A stretch of DNA of 64,000 nucleotides from contig NZ_JAIUFY010000015.1 of NCBI RefSeq assembly GCF_020165855.1, positions 238,117-302,116 of the forward strand, read 5' to 3'. Source of the DNA: Celeribacter litoreus (GTDB lineage: Bacteria > Pseudomonadota > Alphaproteobacteria > Rhodobacterales > Rhodobacteraceae). The translations under genes and the position numbers were made by a program. The stretch's first letter is position 1, and each line of letters starts with the position of its first letter. The notes under the pieces are model-generated. The model did no database searches, was not told the DNA's origin, and saw only the letters and a program-made list of their open reading frames with translations. Positions 28,382 through 36,914 of this stretch are shown here, piece after piece.

Positions 28382-30088
28382 ATGACCGACCAAATGACTC
28401 AGCCATCAGCCCGCGATGCCCGACCGGATGCCCGACAGCATCATGGGCTAAAGCGCGTTTCCAAGTTCTCGGGCTGGTCCGTCGGTGCGGCCGTGATTGC
28501 GCTCATTGTGCTCATGCCGCTCATCGCCGTCGTTTGGATTGCTTTCCACCCGAGCGATAATATCTGGCCGCATTTGATGGAGACAACGCTGCCACGCTAC
28601 ATGCGCACCACGGCGATACTCGCCTTTGGTGTGGCGGGGCTCGCGGCCTGTGTTGGCACAGGCGCGGCGTGGCTCGTCTCAATGTATCGCTTCCCATTCT
28701 CCAAGACGCTTGAGTGGCTGATGTTGCTGCCTCTTGCGATCCCGGCCTATGTCGGGGCCTATGCGCTCGTGGATTTTCTCGAATATGCAGGGCCTGTTCA
28801 GGGCCTCATGCGGAGCGTGTTCGGTTGGCAAAGCGCGCGCGACTATTGGTTCCCCGAAATTCGCTCTCTCGGCTCTGCCATTGTCGTGCTCGCGGCAGCG
28901 CTCACTCCCTATGTCTTCTTGATGACGCGCGCAGCCTTTCGCGAACAATCCGGCTCCGTCTATGAAACCGCGCGGGCGCTCGGGGCAGGGCCGTTTGAGC
29001 GCTTTTGGCGTGTCGGCCTCCCTCTCGCGCGTCCTGCCATCGCTGCAGGCACAGCGGTCGTCATGATGGAAACCGTCTCTGATTACGGAACAGTCTCCTA
29101 TTTCGCAGTTCAAACACTGACGACTGGTATTTTCACGACATGGCTCGAAGGCGGCAATGCAGGCGGCGCATCTCAAATCGCGTCCGTCGTCCTGCTCGTC
29201 GTGTTCCTGCTCGTGGCGTTGGAGAAGAGCTCGCGCGGCCGCGCACGCTTTCACCAAAACGCCCGTCAGGCCCGCCCCGTGACCCCGATTCCCCTGAACG
29301 GCATCCAAGGGTGGCTCGCCACAGCGCTCTGTGCTGTGCCGTTCCTGATCGGTTTTGTCCTACCCGTCTCTGTCATCACTCACCATGCCATCGGTGAGCC
29401 GGAACAATGGGCACGCCCCGGTCTTATCTCCGCGTTCTGGAACACGCTCACGGTTGCGGGTTCCGCAGCCTTCCTCACGGTGATTGCGGCGCTCTTCATG
29501 GTCTATGGCGTGCGCCTGACAGGCCGCAAACTCCCGCGTCTGATCCTGCCGTTTACCACCCTCGGGTACGCAGCACCCGGCGCTGTGCTCGGGATCGGCA
29601 TTCTGTTTCCGCTGGCCGGGTTCGATCACGTCCTCGCGGACACGGTTCTCGCGATTACCGGCTATGATCCGGGGCTTCTCCTGACCGGCACCGCCTTCGC
29701 AATCGTCCTCGCCTACGTGGTGCGCTTTTTCGCCATCGCCCAAGGCGCCACAGACGCAGCCCTGGGTCGCGTGGCGCCCTCCTTACCGATGGCCGCGCGA
29801 TCCCTCGGGCAGAGCCTCGGAGGCACCCTGCGCCGCGTCTACGTGCCCCTCATTCGCGGCTCTGTCGGCACAGCACTCTTGCTCGTCTTCGTGGATTGCA
29901 CCAAGGAACTCCCCGCAACGCTCCTGCTCAGGCCGTTCAACTACAACACCCTCGCAACCCGCGTTTACGACAAGGCCTCGCTCGAACAACTCGAACAAGC
30001 CTCCCCCGCAGCCCTCCTTGTCATCGGCGTCGGCCTCATCGCCGTCCTCCTGCTCGCACGCTCCGAAAACGCGGCCGACTTGAGTTGA
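28382..30088 (+). CDS. fbpB: Iron(III)-type ABC transporter permease (FbpB-like, fused two-half)
   Basis: A 568-residue inner-membrane permease with two BPD_transp_1 halves, about 12 helices in all. EAA-type loops are ETARALGAGPFERFWRVGLPLARPAI in the first half and MAARSLGQSLGGTLRRVYVPLIRGSV in the second, both contact sites for the ATPase. The layout matches iron(III) or putrescine-type transporters. Neither the binding protein nor the ATPase is adjacent; the only matching ATPase in the window is at 330-1418. The ATG at 28382 has a weak ribosome-binding site. Confidence 0.85.
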   Translation: MTDQMTQPSARDARPDARQHHGLKRVSKFSGWSVGAAVIALIVLMPLIAVVWIAFHPSDNIWPHLMETTLPRYMRTTAILAFGVAGLAACVGTGAAWLVSMYRFPFSKTLEWLMLLPLAIPAYVGAYALVDFLEYAGPVQGLMRSVFGWQSARDYWFPEIRSLGSAIVVLAAALTPYVFLMTRAAFREQSGSVYETARALGAGPFERFWRVGLPLARPAIAAGTAVVMMETVSDYGTVSYFAVQTLTTGIFTTWLEGGNAGGASQIASVVLLVVFLLVALEKSSRGRARFHQNARQARPVTPIPLNGIQGWLATALCAVPFLIGFVLPVSVITHHAIGEPEQWARPGLISAFWNTLTVAGSAAFLTVIAALFMVYGVRLTGRKLPRLILPFTTLGYAAPGAVLGIGILFPLAGFDHVLADTVLAITGYDPGLLLTGTAFAIVLAYVVRFFAIAQGATDAALGRVAPSLPMAARSLGQSLGGTLRRVYVPLIRGSVGTALLLVFVDCTKELPATLLLRPFNYNTLATRVYDKASLEQLEQASPAALLVIGVGLIAVLLLARSENAADLS

Positions 30089-30135
30089 AAAACTGCTTGC
30101 ACGCCCCGAACACAGCGCTTAAATGACGCCCGAGT

Positions 30136-30211
30136 GCCCCTATAGCTCAGCTGGTAGAGCAACTGATTTGTAATCAGTAGGTCCGCGGTTCGAGTCCGTG
30201 TGGGGGCACCA
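30136..30211 (+). tRNA. tRNA-Thr (anticodon UGU)
   Basis: A complete 76-nt cloverleaf. The 5' acceptor strand GCCCCTA pairs with TGGGGGC, a D-arm contains AGCTCAGCTGGTAGAGC, and the anticodon stem ACTGA/TCAGT encloses TTTGTAA (anticodon TGT). The T-arm GGTTCGAGTCC is followed by a genomically encoded ACCA end. It lies about 47 bp after the fbpB-like gene. Its 3' end is the left boundary of the accessory block. Confidence 0.97.
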
Positions 30212-30311
30212 TTTCAATCCTAAAAACCTTTTAAATTCATATGGTTAATCTATATTGAAGATTTTCAATACACCCCAATATCCACCTTTCGGATTTTGCT
30301 GCTTTCGCCGT
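30187..30311. repeat. att-like direct repeat 1 (tRNA-Thr 3' end plus 100 bp)
   Basis: This segment starts in the T-arm of tRNA-Thr and runs 100 bp beyond it. It aligns without gaps with 46565-46689: by my hand count 82 of 125 positions match. The exact blocks GGTTC, GGGCACCA, TATCCACCT, CTGCTTT and GCCGT fall at identical offsets. A tRNA 3' end repeated at the far side of a block is the usual trace of site-specific integration. Confidence 0.75.
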
Positions 30312-30486
30312 TTTTTCACTATAGTTAAGCCTCGATAAATTTGGCTGATCAGATTTCTTGGCATGCCTCCAGTTTGCCGACCTAGCCTTGGTAGATTCTC
30401 AGGAAAGTTTGGAAACGCCATAAATTTGCGAAATTGCTTTGGTTCATCTTGGGACGTTTAGAACGTCCATTGAGAGAGATTTTTTT

Positions 30487-31359
30487 ATGTCCGATTTAGA
30501 ACTTCAGAAACTTTACGATGTTTGCCAAAAATGGTCTGCGCGCCATCGACCAAACATCTGGCCTGTCGATGTAGAGATCAAACGTCTCCCCCGGCCGAGC
30601 TACGATGGTGACAATACATATAACGGATTTACAGGAGCCGAGCGCCGCAAGGGCGATCAGGTGCTTCAGGTCCTGCGGCGCAGGGGGTTCATTGATCAGC
30701 CCGAACGGTGCGACATCTGTGGCGTCACGAACCGGATCGGATTTCACGGAGAAGACTATTTCGACCCATTCTCATATGCGGTCCTTTGTTTTCCCTGCCA
30801 CATGGCACTGCACCGACGTTTCAAATCCCCAGAAAATTGGCAGGCTTTGCTGGATCGACATTCAGAGAGCCCCTGGATAGAGGACTATCGCACCCTTCCG
30901 CTCGAAGAATATGATTTCGCGGGATGGCTGCGAGCAAATACCGACGGTCCTCATGATGTCGTGAAAAGGGTCTGGGGCGAAAAGGACATTCGAGACTATC
31001 AGCCACGCAAAAAATCCGTGCCGAAACCTAAGATTTTGCAAATCATTCAGGAGGCGGATCCGTCAGAAACGGAATGGAAGGCACTCATGGTGCTTCTCAA
31101 CCACCCTGGGTCAACCTCGGAAGAATTGACCAAACATATGGGATGGGAAGGCAAAAGCGCCTGGCATTTGGTGTTCGGCTCATTCTGTCGACGCCTTGAG
31201 CATGCTCTGGGCCCTGCGCCCAAAGTCAAAACACGCAAAAACGCCGATGGGAGCCCTGCAAAGTTTTACATTGGGCTGCTTGCGGATTTCGATGCTGCGA
31301 CGCGCACGTTTAATTTGAAGGCGCAGGTGTCGAATGCACTAAGATTGGACGACTCCTAA
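30487..31359 (+). CDS. HNH-like zinc-finger protein with a C-terminal winged-helix-like region
   Basis: A 290-residue protein. Cys75 and Cys78 (RCDICG), His87, and Cys101-Cys104-His105 (LCFPCHMALH) form an HNH-type treble-clef zinc site. The usual central His-Asp pair reads FHGEDYFDP, so nuclease activity is possible but unproven. Residues about 190-260 (EWKALMVLLNHPGSTSEELTKHMGWEGKSAWHLVFGSFCRRLEHAL) look like a winged helix that would bind DNA. ATG 30487 has no strong Shine-Dalgarno site. It converges on zorD and lies 276 bp after the tRNA, so it is separate from the Zorya operon. HNH proteins are part of type II Zorya (ZorE), but orientation and context do not support that role here. Confidence 0.65.
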   Translation: MSDLELQKLYDVCQKWSARHRPNIWPVDVEIKRLPRPSYDGDNTYNGFTGAERRKGDQVLQVLRRRGFIDQPERCDICGVTNRIGFHGEDYFDPFSYAVLCFPCHMALHRRFKSPENWQALLDRHSESPWIEDYRTLPLEEYDFAGWLRANTDGPHDVVKRVWGEKDIRDYQPRKKSVPKPKILQIIQEADPSETEWKALMVLLNHPGSTSEELTKHMGWEGKSAWHLVFGSFCRRLEHALGPAPKVKTRKNADGSPAKFYIGLLADFDAATRTFNLKAQVSNALRLDDS

Positions 31360-31523
31360 TATGATGAAGGTCAACTAACTGCGTGGTTTCCCTTCTCAGG
31401 CTGATACTTAGTATCCTCATTGGACCTCCTGTGAAACTCGACTGAGTAGCCTTCGGCTTTCCCGCTCGAGAACTTCACAGAGTTGATGCCATCTATTTAG
31501 CATGCCTTACTTTCAAATGCGGC

Positions 31524-34500
31524 TTAGATCAGTTCCCAAGCTCCGTAAGCGTCTGGTGTCGAAGGCAACATGCCGTCTCTCCTGAACTGCTCCGCCATAC
31601 TCTCGGCTATGATGGCTGGGCTTCGGCTCGAAGTAGCCAGTGCCTTCGCTAGCCCTGAGACGTCTGCTGAGTTGTCTCCCATCGGCCAGAGTGCCTGCTC
31701 CGCCAGTTTTCGCTTCCGCTGCATCAGGCTCTGCAACAGACTGTCAAAGCTCTGCGCGCCAAGTTCAGGGTGTAGTGCTAAGGGAATGTGAACAGATACA
31801 GGCCGCTCTTGCCCAATTCGATGAACGCGGTCGTTGCATTGTTCTTCGACGGCAGGGTTCCACCAGCGAGACAAATGGATCACATGTGTCGCGGCGGTGA
31901 GCGTTAAGCCCGTGCCTGCTGCCTTTGGCCCCAAGATCAGCATATCAAAGCCACCGTCCTTGGTGAGGTGCCGCTGGAAGCGGTTAACAATTTCCTGCCG
32001 TCGCGGGATCGGAGTGTCACCGTTTATCACATCAATTTTCTCTAAGCCGAACAAGTGTCGCACGATTTCGGCGAACCGAAACTGCATTTCTCGGTGCTCG
32101 ATGAAGACTAGTACACGCTCACCTGCATCGTGAATGCGCTGCAGGATGTCGACCACGGCCTCCAATCGCGCACTCTGTGCGACAAATTCGTCAGGTGACG
32201 TTACCTTTGTAGCACCAGGATGGACAGAAACAGAGCGAATGTGATGCAGCATCTTTAGTGCGGCACCGGGGCCACCGTTAGCGAGCTTCAGTTGCGCGAG
32301 ATCATAAGCCTCTGCCTGGACCTTGGGCATAAGCCGAGGATGTAGATAACGACGTTTCTTCGGCAAATCCTTTGCTACCTCATCCTTCAATCGCCGCAGA
32401 CCCAGCGGCGGAAGACTACCACGCGGCTTAAAAACACACGCGTGGAGTTCGGTCATATTCCCTGTGTCGGGCGTCGCGTACTTCGCCTTGAATTCTGATC
32501 CCGCCCCGAGACATCCAGGCGCTATGCGATCCATTATCGTCCAGAGATCGATGGCCGCGTTCTCGATTGGAGTGCCAGTGAGACCAATTCGGAAGTCCGC
32601 GTTCATCGCCTCGACCGCCTTAGAAGCTAGAGTGGACCGGTTCTTAATATTCTGGATCTCATCCATCACCATAGCCGAGAAAGGAATTTTCCCGAGCGAA
32701 TGCTGGTAGTTCGCAAGCGTCGTGTAGGTGGTTAAGAGCCAATATCTATGGGCCCGCCCATCTTCAAACGCCTCGTCTAGCCACTCCAAATCCAATTGGG
32801 GTAATCCAGATTGGGTCTCGACACCGCGCGCATCATACCGCTTCTGCGAGCCGAGCGAGGAGCCGTAGAGTCGAATTAGAGTACCGAAACCACGCCCTTG
32901 CACGTGTGTTTCGACCTCTTGCTCCCAGTTTTTGAGAAGTGAGGTGGGGGCCACGACGAGGATCGGACCGCGGTGTGAAGCAGCACTTTGCTTCATGTGG
33001 TCTTTGAGCCAAGCAAGGAAGGAGATTGTTTGCAGTGTCTTGCCGAGCCCTTGCTCATCAGCGTTCAAAATACCCGGCAGTCCGGCCTGCCAAGCCTCCA
33101 TCGCCCAATTGAAACTCACTTTCTGATGGTCTCGCAGGGGAGTGCGAATGGTCTCTGGGAGTGTAACCGGGATAGTGGCCATACGCCTCGATAGTTTGGC
33201 TTCCCAAGTCAGTTCCTCGTAGTTTCCTTTAGCGTCGAGGATAATGGGCCCGTCTCGTTCAGGAAGTGGCTCGTCGTTATCGGAAGCCAAACTTTCGAGC
33301 CCTTCTCTCCGTAGAATTTCGCCCTCGACCGCCGCGAGACGAGCTGGCGTGACCTCTACCTGTTCACCTGCAATCTCAGCCTTGCTGTCTGCCCCCGTTT
33401 CAAGGGTAGACGCCATGTGATCGCGTAAGGCGCGCAATTCCGGTTCGGAGAGAGATTGTATTGCTTCTGCGATATGTTGGGCGAATGCTTCGGGTAACCA
33501 CGTTGTCCCACTGGGATCACCCATTTCCGAACTTCTTTTGTAGACAATCACGCCTGTCACGCGCTCAGAGTATTCACGGCTCTCAATAAGAGCGGGACCG
33601 GCAATGGATTCAACCATTTCGGCCTGTTGTGCGTCATCAAGCCCGTCGAATTGACCAGTCTCTGATAGATGCTTGTTGACAGCTTCTGTTATTAACGCGC
33701 GCGGATTTTCTATGAAGGCTCGGCGTTCCTCACGCGGACTTTTCTGAACGCGGGTCATTGCTTCCAGAACGGGGGCGGCACCTTTGTCGATAACCAAGTA
33801 CGCGTTGTTGCCAAGCTGATATGCAGGCCGTGCACCAAATTGATGGAGACGATATTGAAAAACGGCTAGCGCCTCTCCGCGAAGTTCAGCATTCGCTTCC
33901 GAAATGTCGTCGGTGATACCAGCACTTTCGAGACGCTCAGCCGAATAGGGAACAACTTCAAACTGTCCGAGAGAAGCGTCAGGCGAAATCGAGAACCGAT
34001 CAGCTATTCGCACTTCAAGCCCTCTCAAGAAGGCAGTCATCGAAAGCCCCGCCATCTCTTGATTTGCAGGCATTTCTGAATCGATCTCTGAGTCTGGTTC
34101 TATCGCCCGACGAAACTCGCTGAGTGCTCGCCAATGGTCTTCTATTGGGCGGTTCGCGTCGAACCTGTCAGCAAGATCCAGTGCTCGTTTCATCCATAAC
34201 GGGATGCGTCGGGGGCCCATTGAAGTTTTTAAGATTGACCCCGTGCGTTTAGGAGCTTCGCGTCGACCTTGTCGCGACCACTCGTAGTGTAGATTAAAAT
34301 CTGGGCGCCCCAAAACACCTGTCACATCTGTCTTGAGCATCAAATCGACTGTTCGCGGAAGGCCTAAAGCCTCAGCGCTAATCGCTGAGAGGCTCGCTGC
34401 GGCATCATGCGAAATTAGAATGTGGTCAGACGCAATTGTCACCTCCTCAGGGTGTGTATCACCCCAAGCGCGCAGATCGCCGATGGCGAATAGTAGATCC

Positions 34501-34640
34501 CGATCTTCAGGAGCTAGGTCTGTAAAGCTCCGCTTGGTAGACTTTGATGTGATACGGGACAAAAGCCCATGTTTCGCCTGTGGGAAACTGATCTTAATGG
34601 CAGCTTCATTAATCTCACTCTGTAGCGAATAATCAGACAT
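31524..34640 (-). CDS. zorD: Zorya protein ZorD (SNF2-family helicase/nuclease)
   Basis: A 1038-residue SF2/SNF2 ATPase that is the DNA-acting effector of type I Zorya. Motifs: NADEQGLGKTLQTISFLAWL (Walker A, motif I), VVAPTSLLKNWEQEV (Ia), MVMDEIQNIKN (motif II, DEIQ), IGLTGTPIEN (III), and the C-terminal lobe FIEHREMQFRFAEIV, LILGPKAAGTGLTLTAATHVIHLSRWWNPAVEEQCNDRVHRIGQ (V and VI). The N-terminal 480 residues are the long ZorD-specific extension. It overlaps zorC by 8 bp and is the last gene of the operon. Biochemical work on type I Zorya indicates that ZorD binds and degrades DNA. Confidence 0.9.
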   Translation of the reverse strand: MSDYSLQSEINEAAIKISFPQAKHGLLSRITSKSTKRSFTDLAPEDRDLLFAIGDLRAWGDTHPEEVTIASDHILISHDAAASLSAISAEALGLPRTVDLMLKTDVTGVLGRPDFNLHYEWSRQGRREAPKRTGSILKTSMGPRRIPLWMKRALDLADRFDANRPIEDHWRALSEFRRAIEPDSEIDSEMPANQEMAGLSMTAFLRGLEVRIADRFSISPDASLGQFEVVPYSAERLESAGITDDISEANAELRGEALAVFQYRLHQFGARPAYQLGNNAYLVIDKGAAPVLEAMTRVQKSPREERRAFIENPRALITEAVNKHLSETGQFDGLDDAQQAEMVESIAGPALIESREYSERVTGVIVYKRSSEMGDPSGTTWLPEAFAQHIAEAIQSLSEPELRALRDHMASTLETGADSKAEIAGEQVEVTPARLAAVEGEILRREGLESLASDNDEPLPERDGPIILDAKGNYEELTWEAKLSRRMATIPVTLPETIRTPLRDHQKVSFNWAMEAWQAGLPGILNADEQGLGKTLQTISFLAWLKDHMKQSAASHRGPILVVAPTSLLKNWEQEVETHVQGRGFGTLIRLYGSSLGSQKRYDARGVETQSGLPQLDLEWLDEAFEDGRAHRYWLLTTYTTLANYQHSLGKIPFSAMVMDEIQNIKNRSTLASKAVEAMNADFRIGLTGTPIENAAIDLWTIMDRIAPGCLGAGSEFKAKYATPDTGNMTELHACVFKPRGSLPPLGLRRLKDEVAKDLPKKRRYLHPRLMPKVQAEAYDLAQLKLANGGPGAALKMLHHIRSVSVHPGATKVTSPDEFVAQSARLEAVVDILQRIHDAGERVLVFIEHREMQFRFAEIVRHLFGLEKIDVINGDTPIPRRQEIVNRFQRHLTKDGGFDMLILGPKAAGTGLTLTAATHVIHLSRWWNPAVEEQCNDRVHRIGQERPVSVHIPLALHPELGAQSFDSLLQSLMQRKRKLAEQALWPMGDNSADVSGLAKALATSSRSPAIIAESMAEQFRRDGMLPSTPDAYGAWELI

Positions 34641-35970
34641 TTTGTAGTACCCACTGTGACCAACTCGGAATGGAAGTGTGCGATTTAGAGTTGGTGGAGA
34701 CCCTCATGATGTCATCACAGTAATAGGATCGTTCGTAGAGCTTCGGGGCTCGTTTATCATCCACGCGGAAGATATGTGTCTTGTAGCTGTGGCAGCCATC
34801 GACGACGATCTTATTTCCCATCCTCATAATTAGAATTGATGTGCTTCCACCTCGATCGAGTTGACGACCGAAACGCCTATTCATGTCTGTCCCACCGCTA
34901 CGGACTAGGTTTTGTTGTGCAAAGCGACGGGCCTCTGCTCCGAAAGCAACCCATGCTTCATCGATCATTTTATCTTCATAAAGCTGCAACCAAAAATCCC
35001 TACGGGGAGGCCACATGTGACTGTCCTGTGTAGCCGTCACCATGTCGCAGAAGAACTTCATATCCTGATGCGTTAGCCATCGCAGAAGGACCGCACGAAG
35101 CTCAGTGTCAAAACCGGACCAGATGCCGCCCGAGTGCAGACGCGGGTCATTCCATGCTGAAATGATCCGCTCGGATAGTTCATTCCGAAGCGCATCTGAT
35201 GGTGTCTTTTGTCGCCAAACAGAGAGAAGTGCTTCAACAGCAGGTCCCGCACCTGCCTGCAGAACGGGCCCCTTTTCAGGCGTAAGCCAATTGAAGAGTT
35301 TTTCCCGCGCGCTTTCCTCTGCGAGATCTGGAGAAACGCGTTGGAAAAAGACCTCTTGTGCCGCCTTCGCCAGGCCAGACGTATGCGGCCTACTTAGCCC
35401 CAGACTCTTGAGCAGCTCGTAGGCGCTGTCAGCATCAAGCATGAGCTTTCCGAGTTCGAGAACGGCCGTATCCGGACGAAAGAGGCTAGGTAATGCCGCT
35501 AATAGCTTGCGGAAACGCCCGCCAATATCTTCAATCCGCTCAGACAGGGCTCTGGCAAGTAGCCGCGTGTGGAGTGACCCAGGCGCGAAACTATCCATAT
35601 AGACGCCCACCATCCCATCGAGGAAAGCCCCCGGCTCACGCGTAGCTATTTCAGAAAGATAAAAACTATGAACAGGCTCAAGATCTGCTCGCTGTCTTCT
35701 GTGTTCGTCGAAAACGGCGACGGCTGCGGAGATAACACGTTGGGTTGAAATATCGTCCCATCGCCACCCTTCGACCCGCGAAAGCATTTCTAGCGCAAGC
35801 TTTTCTCGATCTCGCTCTTCAGGTTTAGGCGCTGCATCAGGCCAGCGGGAGAGTATGCCCTCAACCGAGCGGCGAATTCGGTCGAGCGGTGGCAATGCCC
35901 GAGTTCGAAGCGGTAATAGTCGCTGCATATAGGCGCTGGCTGCGACTGAATTTTCGCGCGCTTCGTTCAT
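34633..35970 (-). CDS. zorC: Zorya protein ZorC (EH_Signature domain)
   Basis: A 445-residue mostly helical cytoplasmic protein between zorB and zorD. Its C-terminal part (FWLQLYEDKMIDEAWVAFGAEARRFAQQ followed by a strand-rich MGNKIVVDGCHSYKTHIFRVDD segment) fits the EH_Signature domain of ZorC. ZorC is required for type I Zorya defence and is thought to bind DNA together with ZorD after the ZorAB motor is triggered. It overlaps zorB by 4 bp and zorD by 8 bp. Identification rests on operon position plus length and C-terminal pattern. Confidence 0.82.
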   Translation of the reverse strand: MNEARENSVAASAYMQRLLPLRTRALPPLDRIRRSVEGILSRWPDAAPKPEERDREKLALEMLSRVEGWRWDDISTQRVISAAVAVFDEHRRQRADLEPVHSFYLSEIATREPGAFLDGMVGVYMDSFAPGSLHTRLLARALSERIEDIGGRFRKLLAALPSLFRPDTAVLELGKLMLDADSAYELLKSLGLSRPHTSGLAKAAQEVFFQRVSPDLAEESAREKLFNWLTPEKGPVLQAGAGPAVEALLSVWRQKTPSDALRNELSERIISAWNDPRLHSGGIWSGFDTELRAVLLRWLTHQDMKFFCDMVTATQDSHMWPPRRDFWLQLYEDKMIDEAWVAFGAEARRFAQQNLVRSGGTDMNRRFGRQLDRGGSTSILIMRMGNKIVVDGCHSYKTHIFRVDDKRAPKLYERSYYCDDIMRVSTNSKSHTSIPSWSQWVLQNV

Positions 35971-36914
35971 TCTTGGGCCCCAATTCCCTCAAGCGCTTCA
36001 CGTATGACTTCGATCCCGTTCGTGTCCTGTGGGGTAACCATAATAAACCGCAGATCGATGCGACGGTTCGTAGCACGTCCCTCAGGAGTGTCATTTGACG
36101 CCACAGGGCGGTCAGGGCCGTAGGCAGCTACAGAAAGAACGGGCTGCTGTTTCAAATTGCGATGTTGCATGACGCCGTCTGCGGCGTTCGTCATGGCAAA
36201 GAACGTGTTGTTCGCCCGAGCCGCCGAGAGATTTCGGTTTACTTGATCGGTGCCGACATTGTCGGTGTGCCCCTCGATTTGAACTGCCTCGATCATTACG
36301 AAGCCAGGGTTGCAGCTCTCATTGAAGCTAGATGCATCGCCGAGAGTGTAGCAGGGTAGAACTTCATCGAGCCGTTGAGCCAAGCGGGAGACGATCTCTG
36401 CCTTGTCATATCTGAGGGATGAACGACCCGAGGCGAAAAGACCCTCGCCTTGGAACCGAAGAGCATCGCTCTCCTCACTGAGTTCGACCTGAAGATCGGG
36501 AAAGTCGGCACGGATTGCGTCACGAAGTCTGACCAGGACCTGTCTGCGGACTTGGGCGACTTGCGCGAGATAGGCTTCGAGTGGGTCCACCTTCTGCAAC
36601 TCTTCAATTTTTTTCTCGAGTTCCTTGATGCGGGCATCTCGATCACTGAGTTCCTTCAAAAGGTCTTCAATCCGTTCAGCACGGATTTCAGCTAGTTCTT
36701 GCCATTCGTCGCGCTCCAATTCGAACGCGTCGCGTTGCGCCACCACTGTGTCATATTCTCGCTTCGACACGGCGTCTGGATCGCGCATCTGACTCGCGAA
36801 AAATGCAAGGAGGATCATCATGATGAACAAGAACCCGACGGTCATGTCCGTCATAGATACGAAGGCGCTTTCCTCTTCCTCCTCATGCCGGATCTGCTTT
36901 GCTTGCGCCCTCAT
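35967..36914 (-). CDS. zorB: Zorya protein ZorB (MotB/OmpA-like peptidoglycan-anchored stator)
   Basis: A 315-residue inner-membrane protein with a single N-terminal helix, FVSMTDMTVGFLFIMMILLAFFASQ. Asp23 is at the position of the proton- or sodium-carrying Asp of MotB-type stators. A coiled-coil segment follows (DRDARIKELEKKIEELQKVD). The C-terminal OmpA-like peptidoglycan-binding domain is seen as VQIEGHTDNVGTDQVNRNLSAARANN and ending ATNRRIDLRFI. It pairs with ZorA to form the membrane motor. Four-base overlaps join it to zorA and zorC. Confidence 0.92.
   Translation of the reverse strand: MRAQAKQIRHEEEEESAFVSMTDMTVGFLFIMMILLAFFASQMRDPDAVSKREYDTVVAQRDAFELERDEWQELAEIRAERIEDLLKELSDRDARIKELEKKIEELQKVDPLEAYLAQVAQVRRQVLVRLRDAIRADFPDLQVELSEESDALRFQGEGLFASGRSSLRYDKAEIVSRLAQRLDEVLPCYTLGDASSFNESCNPGFVMIEAVQIEGHTDNVGTDQVNRNLSAARANNTFFAMTNAADGVMQHRNLKQQPVLSVAAYGPDRPVASNDTPEGRATNRRIDLRFIMVTPQDTNGIEVIREALEGIGAQE

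Noticed and set aside
30487..31359. ZorE of a type II Zorya system
   Set aside because: The gene is on the opposite strand outside the operon, and the operon already has the type I genes zorC and zorD.
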